NCBI GenBank assembly: GCA_024699855.1
Contig: JAMPIQ010000001.1
Location: forward strand, 8,556,001-8,620,000
Direction of reading: 5' to 3'
Source: Aphelenchoides besseyi
Taxonomy: Eukaryota; Nematoda; Chromadorea; Rhabditida; Aphelenchoididae
DNA: 64,000 nt
In this document: positions 20,262-30,524 of the stretch, piece by piece
Layout of the letters: each line of letters starts with the position of its first letter
How positions within the stretch are numbered: the stretch's first letter is position 1
Position numbers and translations under genes: made by a program
Notes under the pieces: model-generated
What the model saw: only the letters and a program-made list of their open reading frames with translations
The model's database searches: none
Told to the model about the DNA's origin: nothing

Positions 20262-22438
20262 CTCGTCTTCAAAATTACTTGTTTATTGAGACTGCAATTA
20301 GAAACAGATCTGACCACCGACCGGTTCGTTTTACACTCGATGTGCCGATGCTTTGCAAGCGCAGAAAGTTTGTCCACAAAGCACGTACGTTTAACGCCGA
20401 TGTTCTACGCAATAAGATCGACAATACGGATTGGGAACTGAAGGGTACGTTGACTGATAAGTTTGCTTGTTTTCAGGAAAAACTTCAATCCTGCGTCAAC
20501 ACCGCTTCAATGACCAAACCACAACATTCTTCTCGTCTGACGGAACAAACACATTTGTTGCTGAAGAAACGGAAGGAAATGGACCGCACCACCAACCCGA
20601 TTGAGTTCATTGAACTTTCAAAGCTTATACGGCGAGAGGTTAAACAGGACTTCGACAACTTTCGACTCCAGAAACTCCTCGACGCTGCGCAACACCATCG
20701 AAGCCTGAAGAAGTGCAAACGTCAACTCCGACAGCAACTGGGAACAATGCGAACACTAAAAGCAAAAGATGGGACAACGTTGACAAAACGGTCGGACATT
20801 GAGAAACGATGTAAAGAGTTCTACACGGATCTTTTTGCATCTAAAATAGACGTTCCGCCGGAAATTGACAATCGTGAACAAGAATCAGTCTCTAACATTC
20901 TTGTCTCTGAAGTTCGTGCAGCCGTGGAAAGTTTGAAAAACGACAAAGCATCTGGGCCTGATGGAATTACGAACGAGATGCTCAAAAATGGTGGTTTTCA
21001 TTTATGGACCACCTTGACATCAATGTTCAACGACTGCCTACAGCGCGAAGATGTTCCAGCACAATGGAAAACTTCAAGAACAGTCATTCTCGCAAAGAAA
21101 GGCGATCTTGAAGATCTTCGAAACTATCGACCCATCGCGCTCTTGCCAACTGTCTACAAACTTTTCACCAAAGTACTGGTCAATCGAATGACGTCGCAAC
21201 TGGACTTCGAGCAACCGCGAGAACAAGCTGGTTTTCGTTCTGGGTTCTCAACTATGGATCACCTTCAAACAGTAAACCAAGTGATGGAACGCTGTCGTGA
21301 GGTAAAAATGCCACTTTGTTTAGTTTTTGTAGACTACGAAAAGGCATTTGATTCCGTGGAAATCAACGTAGTTATCAACTCACTGATCCACCAGAACATT
21401 TCCAGCAAATACACGCGAACGCTCAAGAACATCAACACCAATTGCTCCACCACATTCCAACTCTTCTATCAACCAATTGAAGTACCTGTTTGCCGAGGTG
21501 TAAGACAAGGTGACACAATATCACCGAAGCTCTTCACTGACACACTGGAAGACGTTTTTCGTCAATTGGATTGGAGCAATTATGGAATTCGGATTGACGG
21601 CGAACGACTCCACCATCTTCGATATGCTGATGACATTGTCCTTTTTGCGCACGACTTTCAAACAGCTGAACTTATGCTCAACGAACTGGATGACGTGGGA
21701 TCGCAAATTGGACTTCGTATTAACCGTAAAAAGACAAAAGTCATGGCAAATCCAAGTTGTGAAGTGGGAAGGATCTTGATCAAGGACGAACCTATTAAAT
21801 TGGTAAGTAAATACGTTTATTTAGGTCAAGAAATCTCTGAAAACCACACCATTGATGGGTAAATTCGAAGGCGACGATCGGCCGGATGGTTTGGATTCAA
21901 AAACATCCAAGAAGTCCTGAAGAAGACAAAAGACGTCAAAATTCGAGCTCAACTCTTCAACTCAGTTGTACTACCAGCGCTCAATTATGGATCTGAAGTT
22001 TGGACAATGCGCAAAACCGAACGTACCAAACTAACAACGACGCAAAGAGCAATGAAAAGAAGAATTCTTGGCATTCGACTACGCGATGAAGTCAGAAGTG
22101 TTGAAATCAGAGCACAAACAAAGTTTAAAGACGCCGTTCACGGCGCATTAAAACGTAAGTTTCGATGGGCCGGACATGTCGCAAGAAGAAACGACAACCG
22201 ATGGTCAACAAGAACAACTTTCTGGTGGCCTTATGGTTGGACCAGACCAATTGGAAGACAACCTCACCGTTGGCGCCGAGACTTGAATCTGTTGGGAAAC
22301 AGATGGCAACAAATCGCTCAAAACCGAAGCGATTGGAAAAAAGCGGTCGAAGTATTCGCATCAACAAATTAACTATCTTTTACCACCTTTTATTTTATCT
22401 TGTTGTTGACTTGTTGATTGAACCGTATAAATCTTTGT
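20262..22438 (+). mobile_element. 5'-truncated RTE-type LINE
   Basis: The frame at 20279-21862 and its in-frame continuation to 22372 encode the end of an apurinic-type endonuclease (RNRSDHRPVRFTLD with the SDH motif) and a full reverse transcriptase. RT blocks seen: KASGPDGITNEMLKNGG, NYRPIALLPTVYKLFTKVL, EQAGFRSGFSTMDHL, VFVDYEKAFDSVE, GVRQGDTISPKLF and the catalytic LRYADDIVLF. After RT come AGWFGFKNIQEVL and PALNYGSEVWTMRK, then FRWAGHVARR and RWRRDL near the end, the arrangement of RTE-clade LINEs. The upstream endonuclease is missing. A single TAA at 21860-21862 interrupts an otherwise open frame. Boundaries are approximate. Confidence 0.88.
20279..22372 (+). pseudogene. RTE reverse transcriptase, one nonsense codon
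   Basis: This is reverse transcriptase with part of the endonuclease. Both halves lie in the same frame, so one base change (probably from a GAA-like codon to TAA) accounts for the break at 21860-21862; no frameshift is required. The YADD active site is intact. Because the endonuclease start is absent, the copy could not mobilise itself even with the stop suppressed. Confidence 0.8.
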
Positions 22439-22439
22439 A

Positions 22440-22631
22440 CAGGGTGGCGCAAAAAGAACTCCCGTCGGTTTTTTGCGAATAACTTTTTTATCGATGATTT
22501 TTTTCTGAACAAAGTATATATTTTCTTGGTCCTTATAGTCCTCATTCTCAAATGAAAACAAAGTTAAAATTTTGAAAATTTGAAAAAATTTCACTTTACC
22601 TCCCTCCCTCTTTGGTCTAATGTTGTCGATC
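22440..22631 (+). repeat. left terminal inverted repeat
   Basis: The left arm starts CAGGGTGGCGCAAAAAGAAC and ends near GTTGTCGATC. It pairs with the right arm over its whole length with scattered substitutions and small indels. Confidence 0.92.
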
Positions 22632-22666
22632 TTGACCATGTTCGGTTTTCTTTGTTTTTGTCTGCA

Positions 22667-23863
22667 ATGAATTACACGGTCGTTCAAAAAGCTGCATTTT
22701 TGCGAATTTTCATCGAAGAACATTATGATTATTGGAAGTTTCAAAGTCGAGTTCGTCGCGAAGTTCAAAATGGTCAAGCTCGAGTTCCCGATATGAAAAC
22801 AATCAAATTATGGGATGAAATGCTTCGGACTACGGGAAATATTCATGGACAAAGAGGAAAGAACAAACTAAACTAAAGTGCCTTAACAAACTCACTTTTC
22901 AAATTTTGATTTGCTCGTCTTTTTAAGATAAGTTCGTTCTGAAGAAACAATTGCTGATGTTCGAGATGCTTTCACTGCCAATCCGCATCTTTCCACCCGC
23001 CGCACTCCTTTCATTCCAAGCATCAATGATGAAGAAGAAATGGACGTTTCAACCTCCTCAATGTCCAGAAGAAGATTGCAACGAATTCTGAAAGACGATT
23101 TGAAGTTTCGACCTTATCATCTTCAAATGGCGCACGCACTCAACGAACCCGACTATGATGCACGAATCGATTTTGCTCGAGGTGAATTGGAGCGACAAAC
23201 GGCAGATCTCGCTCGTCTGTCGAACCTCGTGTTTACAGACGAGGCCCACTTTCATCTCGATGGGGGAGTGAATCGGCAAGATTGGATCATGTGGGCTGAT
23301 GAAAACCCGCATTGGTTTGATGTTCGTCGGCTTCATCCTCTCAAGTTGACTTTGTGGATGGGCGTTAGTGTTGAAGGAGTCGTTGAACCCTTTTTTCGGG
23401 AACCGCAAGGTACTGAAAGAGGAATCAATGCCCAATGGATACAACGAACGCTCGAAAATTTGGTGGTTCCAGAGTTGCAAACTTGGCCAAATTTCGATGA
23501 CCTTGTTTTCAACAAGACCGTGCACCACCGCATATTGGAAATAACGTTCTTGCAGTGCTTGATCGTTTTTTTCCAAATCGATGGATAGCCCGGGGAACCC
23601 GACAACACCCGGCTCCTGTTGCGTGGCCTCCTCGGAGTCCCGACCTCACTTGGATGGATTATTCCATTTGGGGGTTCATGAAGAGCCGGATATTCCATCG
23701 GGATCAGCCGCCAGTCACTCTTGAGGAACTGAGAGCAGCAATCGTGGAAGTTGCCAACGATCTTCGGCAAAATCGCGAAATGAGAGAACGAATTGCGGCC
23801 AGTTTTCCTCGTCGTCTTCATCAATGCTTGGAGCGTGAAGGCGGTCAAGTGGAAATCCGTTAA
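22667..23863 (+). pseudogene. mariner-superfamily transposase, broken
   Basis: An N-terminal helix-turn-helix-like part starts MNYTVVQKAAFLRIFIEEH. The frame then stops at about 22875 and resumes near 22930 (RSEETIADVRDAF), so either an intron or decay separates the pieces. The catalytic core shows FTDEAHFHLDG with the first Asp, then a one-base deletion in a T-run near 23510, after which QQDRAPPH with the second Asp and RSPDLTWMDYSIWG with the third acidic residue are in another frame. Counting from QQD to WMD gives 46 residues between the acidic positions, about five more than in related insect-type transposases I remember, because of an extra TRQHP-like stretch. This copy should be inactive. 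Confidence 0.82.
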
Positions 23864-23932
23864 TCATTTGTTTTTGTTGTTAATTTGTTAATTAAACGCT
23901 TCAATTTTAAACATTCAAAACTGTTTTAAACT

Positions 23933-24119
23933 GATCGACAACATTGAACCAAAGAGGGGGGTAAGGTGAAATTTTTTCAAATTTTCAAATTTTAACTTTG
24001 TTTTTATTTGAGAATGGAAACTATAGGGACCAAGAAAATATATACTTTGTTCAGAAAAAAATCATCGATAAAAAAGTTATTCGCAAAAAACCGACGGGAG
24101 TTCATTTTGCACCACCCTG
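23933..24119 (-). repeat. right terminal inverted repeat
   Basis: The right arm is the inverse of 22440-22631, ending GCACCACCCTG before TA. It differs from the left arm at roughly a dozen positions by eye and carries a shorter C-run in the inner part. Confidence 0.92.
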
Positions 24120-24183
24120 TATTTCTCGGTAATTCTGAAATCGTTTTTGAATTGTTTAAACTTTGATTAATTGGCCATAAAGG

Positions 24184-24308
24184 CATCTATGACAATAGTA
24201 TTCGATCTCTATGATTTTTTTATGAGAGAAAAATGAAATCTCTATGACCGAAAAATCATTTTACTTTGCATCTTTTTTTCTATGACGAACATATTAAAAT
24301 CTATGACG
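24184..24308 (+). repeat. five iterated TCTATGAC-like motifs
   Basis: The motif CTATGAC or CTATGAT, usually preceded by T or AT, appears about five times: near 24187, 24208, 24241, 24280 and 24300. Spacing is irregular. The cluster lies between the mariner element and the first readable Helitron part, so it could belong to the Helitron 5' region. Confidence 0.55.
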
Positions 24309-24334
24309 CGAAAATAAGCATGCTTTTCAGAATT

Positions 24335-27300
24335 ATGTCGAAAAGAAAAACAAGTGATTCAACGGTAAACGTTACGGCAATAAACGATCTAAAAACTTAC
24401 GTATGTGAATTGTCGTAATTGACTGCAAAGTAACGTTCTTTTCAGACGAAACCGACGACGTTCGTTATCATTGTGCGGAAAATGGAGGGCCAAGTGAGTG
24501 CACGTACTTTGCAAATTTCCGTCATAATCTCATTGATCATCACAAAGGCCTCTATTGCCCGTACGTCAACAGAATGCTCCGAAAGTTGCGGTTCTATTCA
24601 CACCGAGAGATCGCAACGTGCCAGTACCCGACATTCCCAAAGGCGTTTGGTTACATTTGCGGATGAAAAAATCGCCGGTGTTCATGATTCATGTGTCGCA
24701 GTTAGATGCGATCATGAACCCAATCGTGTTTCCTTACGGTGAGCTGTGGTAGACGTTGCACTTGAAACACCTAGCTGCACCACTAAAAGACGACACCGAC
24801 CTTCTTCTACACGGTCTCCGCGAACAAAAATTGGCCCGATCACATTGCTTCGTGTCGAATACTTGACACTGATCCGGAAACCGACTCATTCACTTTGACT
24901 CGGATTTTCATCATCAAACTGAACGTGTTGATGCACGAGATTCGTGGAACAAACCACCGAAAGACTCAGTACGGTCAACAAAGTGAAGGCATTTTCGGCA
25001 AATTTGCTGCTTCCGATCGAATTCCAAAAGCGTGGAAATCCGCACGCACATTTTGGTTGGGATCAATAAGCGCAAACAACAACCGCCGAATTCGTCAACC
25101 AATTCATTTCGGCACGAATTCCCGATCCAAAGATCGACAAACGACTTTACGACCTGTTAGCTTCATTTATGCTCCACGATTGGAATGAGAAAAGCGTTGT
25201 TCAGATCCGGCCAATCCATCGAAAACACCGTGCAAACGCCGTTTTCCGATGCGTAAATCACTGACTACACAAGTGCACTACGGTTATATCCAATATGCAC
25301 GTCTTCTCATCAGTTTGGGTTCCGAGACTGTGCCGAAGAAAGGCGGTAAAATCCTAATGGACAAAGACGTAGTTCTATATAATCCGTATGGTCTCAAAAC
25401 ATGGAATGGTCACGCAAATTTGGAAGCGGTCCTCATTTGCAACACGACCGGATATGCGATTAAGTATATCATGAAAGGCCAGATGTCAACTGCTTTCATT
25501 GAAGTCATGAGTAAAGGCGCTCAGAATAATCCGTTCATCGAAGTAAACGATGACAAACGGTTGACTATAATGAAGCACGTTATCAGATGTCGCTGATGTA
25601 CTGTAGTGAGTACGAAGCGGCCATGAATTTGCTTTCGAAAGGACCATTCCACTTTTCACATGTTGTGATTATGATTGGAGTCCATTTGCCGCACGACTCG
25701 AATTTGATTGTCGCAAATAGTGATCAAGCCGAGGACATTGTTCGTCGTGCCAACTCGACAAGCGAAGTCCATTCGCGTCTGACCGCGCATTTTAAATTCT
25801 GTCGTGACAATCCGATTGAAACGGCCGATTTGACCTACAAAGACTTCCACTACCAGTACAACTACGATAAGCGTAAACGTACTTTCAAGAAACTGCAATT
25901 AAAACCTGAACGTGTGGTTGCAATCTATGAAGTGAATGTCAAAAATCGTAAATTGCTGGCTTTGCGAACAATTGTTTTATGAATGAAGTGCGTTCAAAGT
26001 TTCGAACAGTTGGCGACAGTAAATGGAATCACCTACCGTCAATTCGATCCGAATGGTTTCGGCGAATCAGACTTCGTCACCGCGGCCCAACAAATGGGTC
26101 TAATGAAACCGGATTTGATTTGGAGAAACGCACTCGATCAGTGTGCCGGTCATCCAATCCGTCGATTCATTTTCCTTTTCGCGCAGGTTTTGATTAACGG
26201 CGCCGAGTTGTTGCAAAGTCCACGTCAACTGTACTTTGATTACCTGCCGTTCATGCGACCACAACTCGGAAATCGTTTCGCACATTTGAGTGAAAGGATG
26301 CGTGAACAACGAGCCGAACAAGTCGCGCTGCGAATTTTGGAATAGCATTTGAATAATCGAGATTTCACTTTGAGTGATTTCGATTTGCCACAACCGGCTG
26401 GAACGGTCACTGCATTCAATCCGGAATTTCACAGCGAAATGGCTGTTTATTTTTTGGACGGCGACGATCAAACGCGATATCATGACGTCAATCAGATTCC
26501 GCACGTCAATTTGGGTTCCGATCAGCAACAAGCCTTCAACCTGATCTGGCACTCCATTCAACAGTCCGAGGTGACCGACGGCAATCAAGTCCCGCCACCG
26601 TTAATGTTCTTTTTACACGGTGAAGGTGGAACTGGCAAGACGACATTGTACGAATTAACGGATTCGACAATGCAATGAGCACGGCATTTCATTTGCCGCC
26701 AGTGCAACGACAGGAATCGCTGCGTCGCTTTTGTTCCAAGGACAAATCGTCCATTCCCGCTTCATGATTCCAACGGATCTCGCTTCTGATTCGGAATCAC
26801 GAATGAATAAACATTGTCGGACTGCTGAAGCGATTCGCCGCTGGCGGCTTCTTCTAATTGATAAAGCATCGGCAGTACATCAAAACGTTTATAATTACAT
26901 GAAACGTGTGATTTGCGACGTTCGCCAAGGTCCGTACGTCAAACGAAGATTGGTGATCGTTTTTGGCGGAGATTCTCGACAAATTTTGCCGATCGTTCGA
27001 CAAAACGACTACTACTCGACAGTACTTGCTTTGTCGGAGTTCAATTTGGTCAACGATCTTAAGGAACTGCAAGATCGAGTGTTTCCGTCGGCACTTTTGC
27101 AAAGCGGAAACATTACGTCTAACTCGGCGATTGTTGCGCTGTTGAATGGGACGTCAACTCGATCAACGAAGAATTGCTGAAAAAGTTGCTCGGACAACCA
27201 ATTGTCTACGAGGCCATCTACACGATTGAAGACGAAAACGCCATCGATCCATTGACGATTCGGCCGTCGATGCGATGACCGAGTATTTGGGTCAAATCGA

Positions 27301-28046
27301 AGAGACCGGCTTGGCTCAACAGCAATTGAAGCTGAAGATCGGCGCAAAAGTGATGTTCATTTCGAACATCGACACCTTCTAACGACTCTGCAACGGCACT
27401 CCGGCAGTTGTCACCGATTTGCAACCGGATGTCGTGACTGTTTGCCGCATCGAGTGTGATGGTTTGACTGGCGAAGAAATCGACGTTGTTCGTCGAGTTT
27501 TCGATCGCAAAGTCAACTAAGATCAACGCCAAACGGTGGCTTTTCGTCGCGTCCAATTTCTTTTGAAATTGGCATTCGCAATGACCATCAATAAAGCCCA
27601 GAGCCAAACAATGGAGCGAATCGGTTTGTATTTGAACTAGCCGGTCTTTGCACACGGTCAGTTGTATGTGGCTTTGTCGCGTGTTCGTCGAGCATCTGAC
27701 ATCTACATTTTCAACTCGGATAATGTGGAAACCGATTCCAAAGTGCAACAGCAAAGCAAGTTCATGTCGAACGTTGTCAATCCGGAAGTCACCAAATTCG
27801 TAAAGCGTTTGGAAGCTGACGCAAACGCAGTGAACTCCAATGTCGTTGCTACAACTGCTCCCGTCAATGCACCGGCTAATACAAATGTTCTAGTCAATCC
27901 AACAGTCGATGACAACGATTCAATGGATGTTTAATTGTCGTTCATTCTTTAACACAAATAAGTTTCTTACGCTTTCATCCTTTAAAAAGAAAGCACCACT
28001 TCGATGGATTGATCACGTTGACGTACGTGAAGTGGCTTTCTACTAA
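24335..28046 (+). mobile_element. decayed Helitron (Rep plus PIF1-type helicase)
   Basis: Fragments in many shifting frames follow the order of a Helitron RepHel protein. LQ-type PKGVWLHLRMKKSPVFM is followed by MNPIVFPYGE; RGNPHAHFGW at about 25034-25060 carries the HUH histidines; VVLYNPYGLKTWNGHANLE comes next; and GYAIKYIMKGQ at about 25450 has the paired tyrosines of the Y2 motif. The helicase part has SDQQQAFNLIW, Walker A HGEGGTGKTT at about 26616-26645, a damaged Walker B (LLIDKAS), VIVFGGDSRQILPIV, AMTINKAQSQTMERI and HGQLYVALSRVRRAS near the end. Numerous stops and frameshifts mean it is dead. The start is not located; a likely end is the hairpin near 28046. Confidence 0.88.
26349..27934 (+). 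pseudogene. Helitron helicase domain remnant
   Basis: This superfamily 1 DNA helicase of PIF1 type is the C-terminal half of the Helitron protein. Motif I (GEGGTGKTT), motif II (here LIDKAS rather than the expected DE), motif III (FGGDSRQILP) and motifs V/VI (AMTINKAQSQT, QLYVALSRV) are all readable but lie in several different frames, separated by stops at about 26677, 27180 and 27640. The Asn/Ala/Thr-rich tail after the helicase ends at TAA about 27934. Confidence 0.8.
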
Positions 28047-28047
28047 G
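27988..28047 (+). other. candidate Helitron 3' hairpin and CTAA end
   Basis: Left arm 27988-28002 (AGAAAGCACCACTTC) pairs with right arm 28029-28041 (GAAGTGGCTTTCT) with a two-base bulge. An inner CACGT/ACGTG pairing lies in the loop, and CTAA follows at 28043-28046. Helitrons end in CTRR a few bases after a hairpin, so this fits the 3' terminus. The next base is G, not the T expected for insertion between A and T. Confidence 0.55.
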
Positions 28048-28862
28048 AGTCAATCCGCTTACAATTACAAACGATTTTTGAGCCGATTAGGACTCTGCAC
28101 GAACCGTTTACTTTCACTTTTTTTCATAACTTTATGTTTCGCTTCCCAACTCATCTTCAATCTTCTTATCGTATCAAACTGTTTCTAATACAATTCAAAA
28201 GTCCGTTGACCGTCTTGCACTTTTCGGGCTGAAGGCCACAAACGTCAGGTAGTCAACTTTATCAACTCCAAACTCCCCCTCCAACCCACGCTACAAACCC
28301 AACGCCACTAACGACAAAAGACGGGAACGAAGCGACCGTCTTGTCACCTTCATAACTAAACCGCACCACAATAAAATACTTCTCGTCACTATGAGTTCGC
28401 GAAAAAAACAGAAGTCAGTATAAAATCGGTTCACAACTCGATTGATATCTTCGGTTGAGTTGACCGTTTTGTAGATTGGTGTTCAGAGGTGTTCTTGAAT
28501 ATACGAGCTAGTGTTGAGGTTCCGTTTTTCCTAAGACAAACAATAACAACCAGATCCAGTAGACTATCCAGCTCCTGTAACCAAGCTTCTACGAGCTGCA
28601 GGATTTCTCAGTGACGAATTTCTTATTACCAAAAATCAAATGATGTACGTAATTACTTCGCGCGAATCTATTGCATCCTTAAACAAAAAAGCCCTTTCGT
28701 ATTATCATAAGCGTTAGGTTAATTCTAATCCTATTTCTAAGGTTGCTGTTGTAACCAAATCTCTATGTCATTTTGCGTATTTAATTTAAGTTTATGATTT
28801 CAAATGAATAAACTTAAAACATGAAAACTACGAGGTACCCGTAAAACAACTGTGCGTGAAAG
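28048..28862. other. intergenic, nothing recognised
   Basis: About 0.8 kb of AT-rich sequence lies between the probable Helitron end and the 3' end of the ShKT/nitrobindin gene. A short CT-rich/ACG-rich stretch occurs around 28270-28330. No open frame of note is present. Confidence 0.45.
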
Positions 28863-29854
28863 TTATGGAAAGATCTTGCGATAGACAACAGTTGTATGCT
28901 CTCTCATGCCTATAAACAGTGATATCAATGATGAAGAAGTTTTGTGTTTACTGTGAGTAAGCGTCTCCATCGAAAGCCGTGCCTCCATTACAGTGGGATT
29001 AATCCAACGCCATTCTCTTATTATCTAAACAATCGTTCATCTCGATTATTTGAGTTTAGCTCACGTCATGAACTGAAATAATCTTTCTATTAGACTGTCA
29101 AAGAATACTCTCCATTTACCAGGAAGGTCTCTGGAAAAACTGATTCGTCCAATATCGACAAGTCGAAATGTTAACGTTCGATTTCCATTCAACGTTCCTT
29201 CTTCGACCGTTGAAAATCCATTTGACATAACGGTTGTCAAAGAGAATTGTGTTGTTCCCGGTTTAACCGTCAGATATCCGGTTTCACTGTGCAGTTCTTC
29301 GTTCATGATTTTGTTGCCGTTCATTGCCCAAGCAAAAGTCGAGTAATTGAGAGCCGGAATACCGGAGAACTGCGCTCCAGGTAACTTAAATTCCACTTGT
29401 TCTCCTGCAACTTATTTGATACAACGATTGATGGCATTCAACTCACCGAATGTGAATCTCGGGATTGTGGGAAAGAAAGCGTGGCCATCATGCTCACTTC
29501 TCCAAATTCCAATCAAAAATTCAATTGGCTTCAAATTGTCCGGTACCCGTGTTGCATCATACTCTAAACTATTAATGAGCAAGAAGAATTTTGATTGACT
29601 AACCGGGTGGAATCCTTAGACAAATTTTACAACTGCGAGGACAATTATCTCTGATATAACCCGGTTGATTACACACAATCAAACCGCCCGATGTTGTCCA
29701 CTCACGACATGCCGGGTCTTTGTCTTGACATTCTGGAGCGATTTCTAGAATTCGGCTGTGAGTACAAAGCATTTCAAATTTACGTACCCGATCCAACGGA
29801 CAGAATCTGAGGCAGAAGCAAGAAAACAAAATGCATTTTTTCGAGCACAAACAT
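28863..29854 (-). CDS. secreted ShKT plus nitrobindin-like protein
   Basis: Six exons encode about 240 residues. A signal peptide (MHFVFLLLPQILSVGS) opens the protein; either ATG 29854 or the in-frame ATG 29836 could be used. A ShKT domain follows: APECQDKDPACREW, then CNQPGYIRDNCPRSCKIC, with the six Cys pattern of the fold. The rest is a nitrobindin/THAP4-C-type beta-barrel: NLKPIEFLIGIWRSEHDGHA, FFPTIPRFTFGEQVEF, ALNYSTFAWAMNGNKIMNEE, ETGYLTVKPGT, then RISFSRDLPVHDIIREW and MEARLSMETLTHSMREHTT. This fold often holds heme via a His near the C-terminus. The last two exons need introns of about 40-47 bases, which restore the frame past three apparent stops. Heme binding is inferred, not shown. 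Confidence 0.82.
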
Positions 29855-30524
29855 CAGTTGTGATCAATTTCGCGATTTGTTTAGACGATTCAAATGAAAT
29901 GAATCGAAAAGAAGTTTCTGAACTGAACCCGTTTGCTCGGTTTCTTTCAATTCTGTTCGATGCATTTCGACTCCCGAGTTTACACGTAACTTCAAACCGC
30001 CCTTTGGATCAACCGGTTCCACCGACCTCAAACGTAATCAAAGGACTCGATTGTTGGACGGGAACTTTGAAGTTGTAGATCTTAAGGTTTGTTTTAGTTG
30101 CTGTCGAAAAGTTGCGAAACACGCAAAACAATCGGAAGGATTGTGATGTTCATAAACTGCCTTCATTATTTATTTGCAATTGGCTAAAGAATAGAAATGT
30201 TTGGGAATAGAAACATGTCGTGAATGATCAAAAACCTACGGGCGAAAATAAAAGACAATAGAAAACGCCCAATTTCTGCTACACGTGTATGACCATCGGA
30301 CGCATAAAAAACAACGACTTCAGGGCTCGAGATCAGAGCGAAGGAACTAGACTCGGTTGTTGTTGATTGATGAGAGTTGAGAAATGAGGGAAGATGGACA
30401 ATTTTCACAATCGCGCGTGGAAGATGGATGAGAAGCGATAAAATGGCGCGAAGTTTTACGACCAGAGAAACGAAGTGAATTTTACAATTATATACAGAAT
30501 ATGTTTTGACTGATGAGGACAAGT
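29855..30524. other. short intergenic region
   Basis: This region lies upstream of the ShKT gene and just past the 3' end of the sma-9-like gene. The plus-strand open frame at 29758-30078 has no motif. It probably holds the sma-9 3'UTR and the ShKT gene promoter. Confidence 0.45.

Larger units (their letters stand above)
22440..24119 (+). mobile_element. Tc1/mariner-superfamily DNA transposon with long TIRs
   Basis: The element is 1680 bases, begins CAGGGTGGCGC and ends in its inverse (CACCACCCTG), with TA on both outer sides (22438-22439 and 24120-24121), the normal target duplication of this superfamily. The inverted repeats are unusually long, about 190 bases (22440-22631 and 23933-24119), and by eye differ at about a dozen positions. 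The interior encodes one transposase on the plus strand. It sits about 65 bases after the LINE stop codon, so it probably jumped into the LINE tail or just beside it. Confidence 0.93.

Noticed and set aside
20485..20718. Antisense open frames within the LINE
   Set aside because: They are shadows of the RT frame; composition follows the sense strand and no motif is seen.
23058..23848. Long minus-strand frames (172 and 171 codons) in the mariner element
   Set aside because: They are exact antisense of the transposase and have no known domain.
29061..29100. Stop of the nitrobindin gene at 29061
   Set aside because: Two further introns with good splice sites lead to the expected C-terminal strands ending at 28863.
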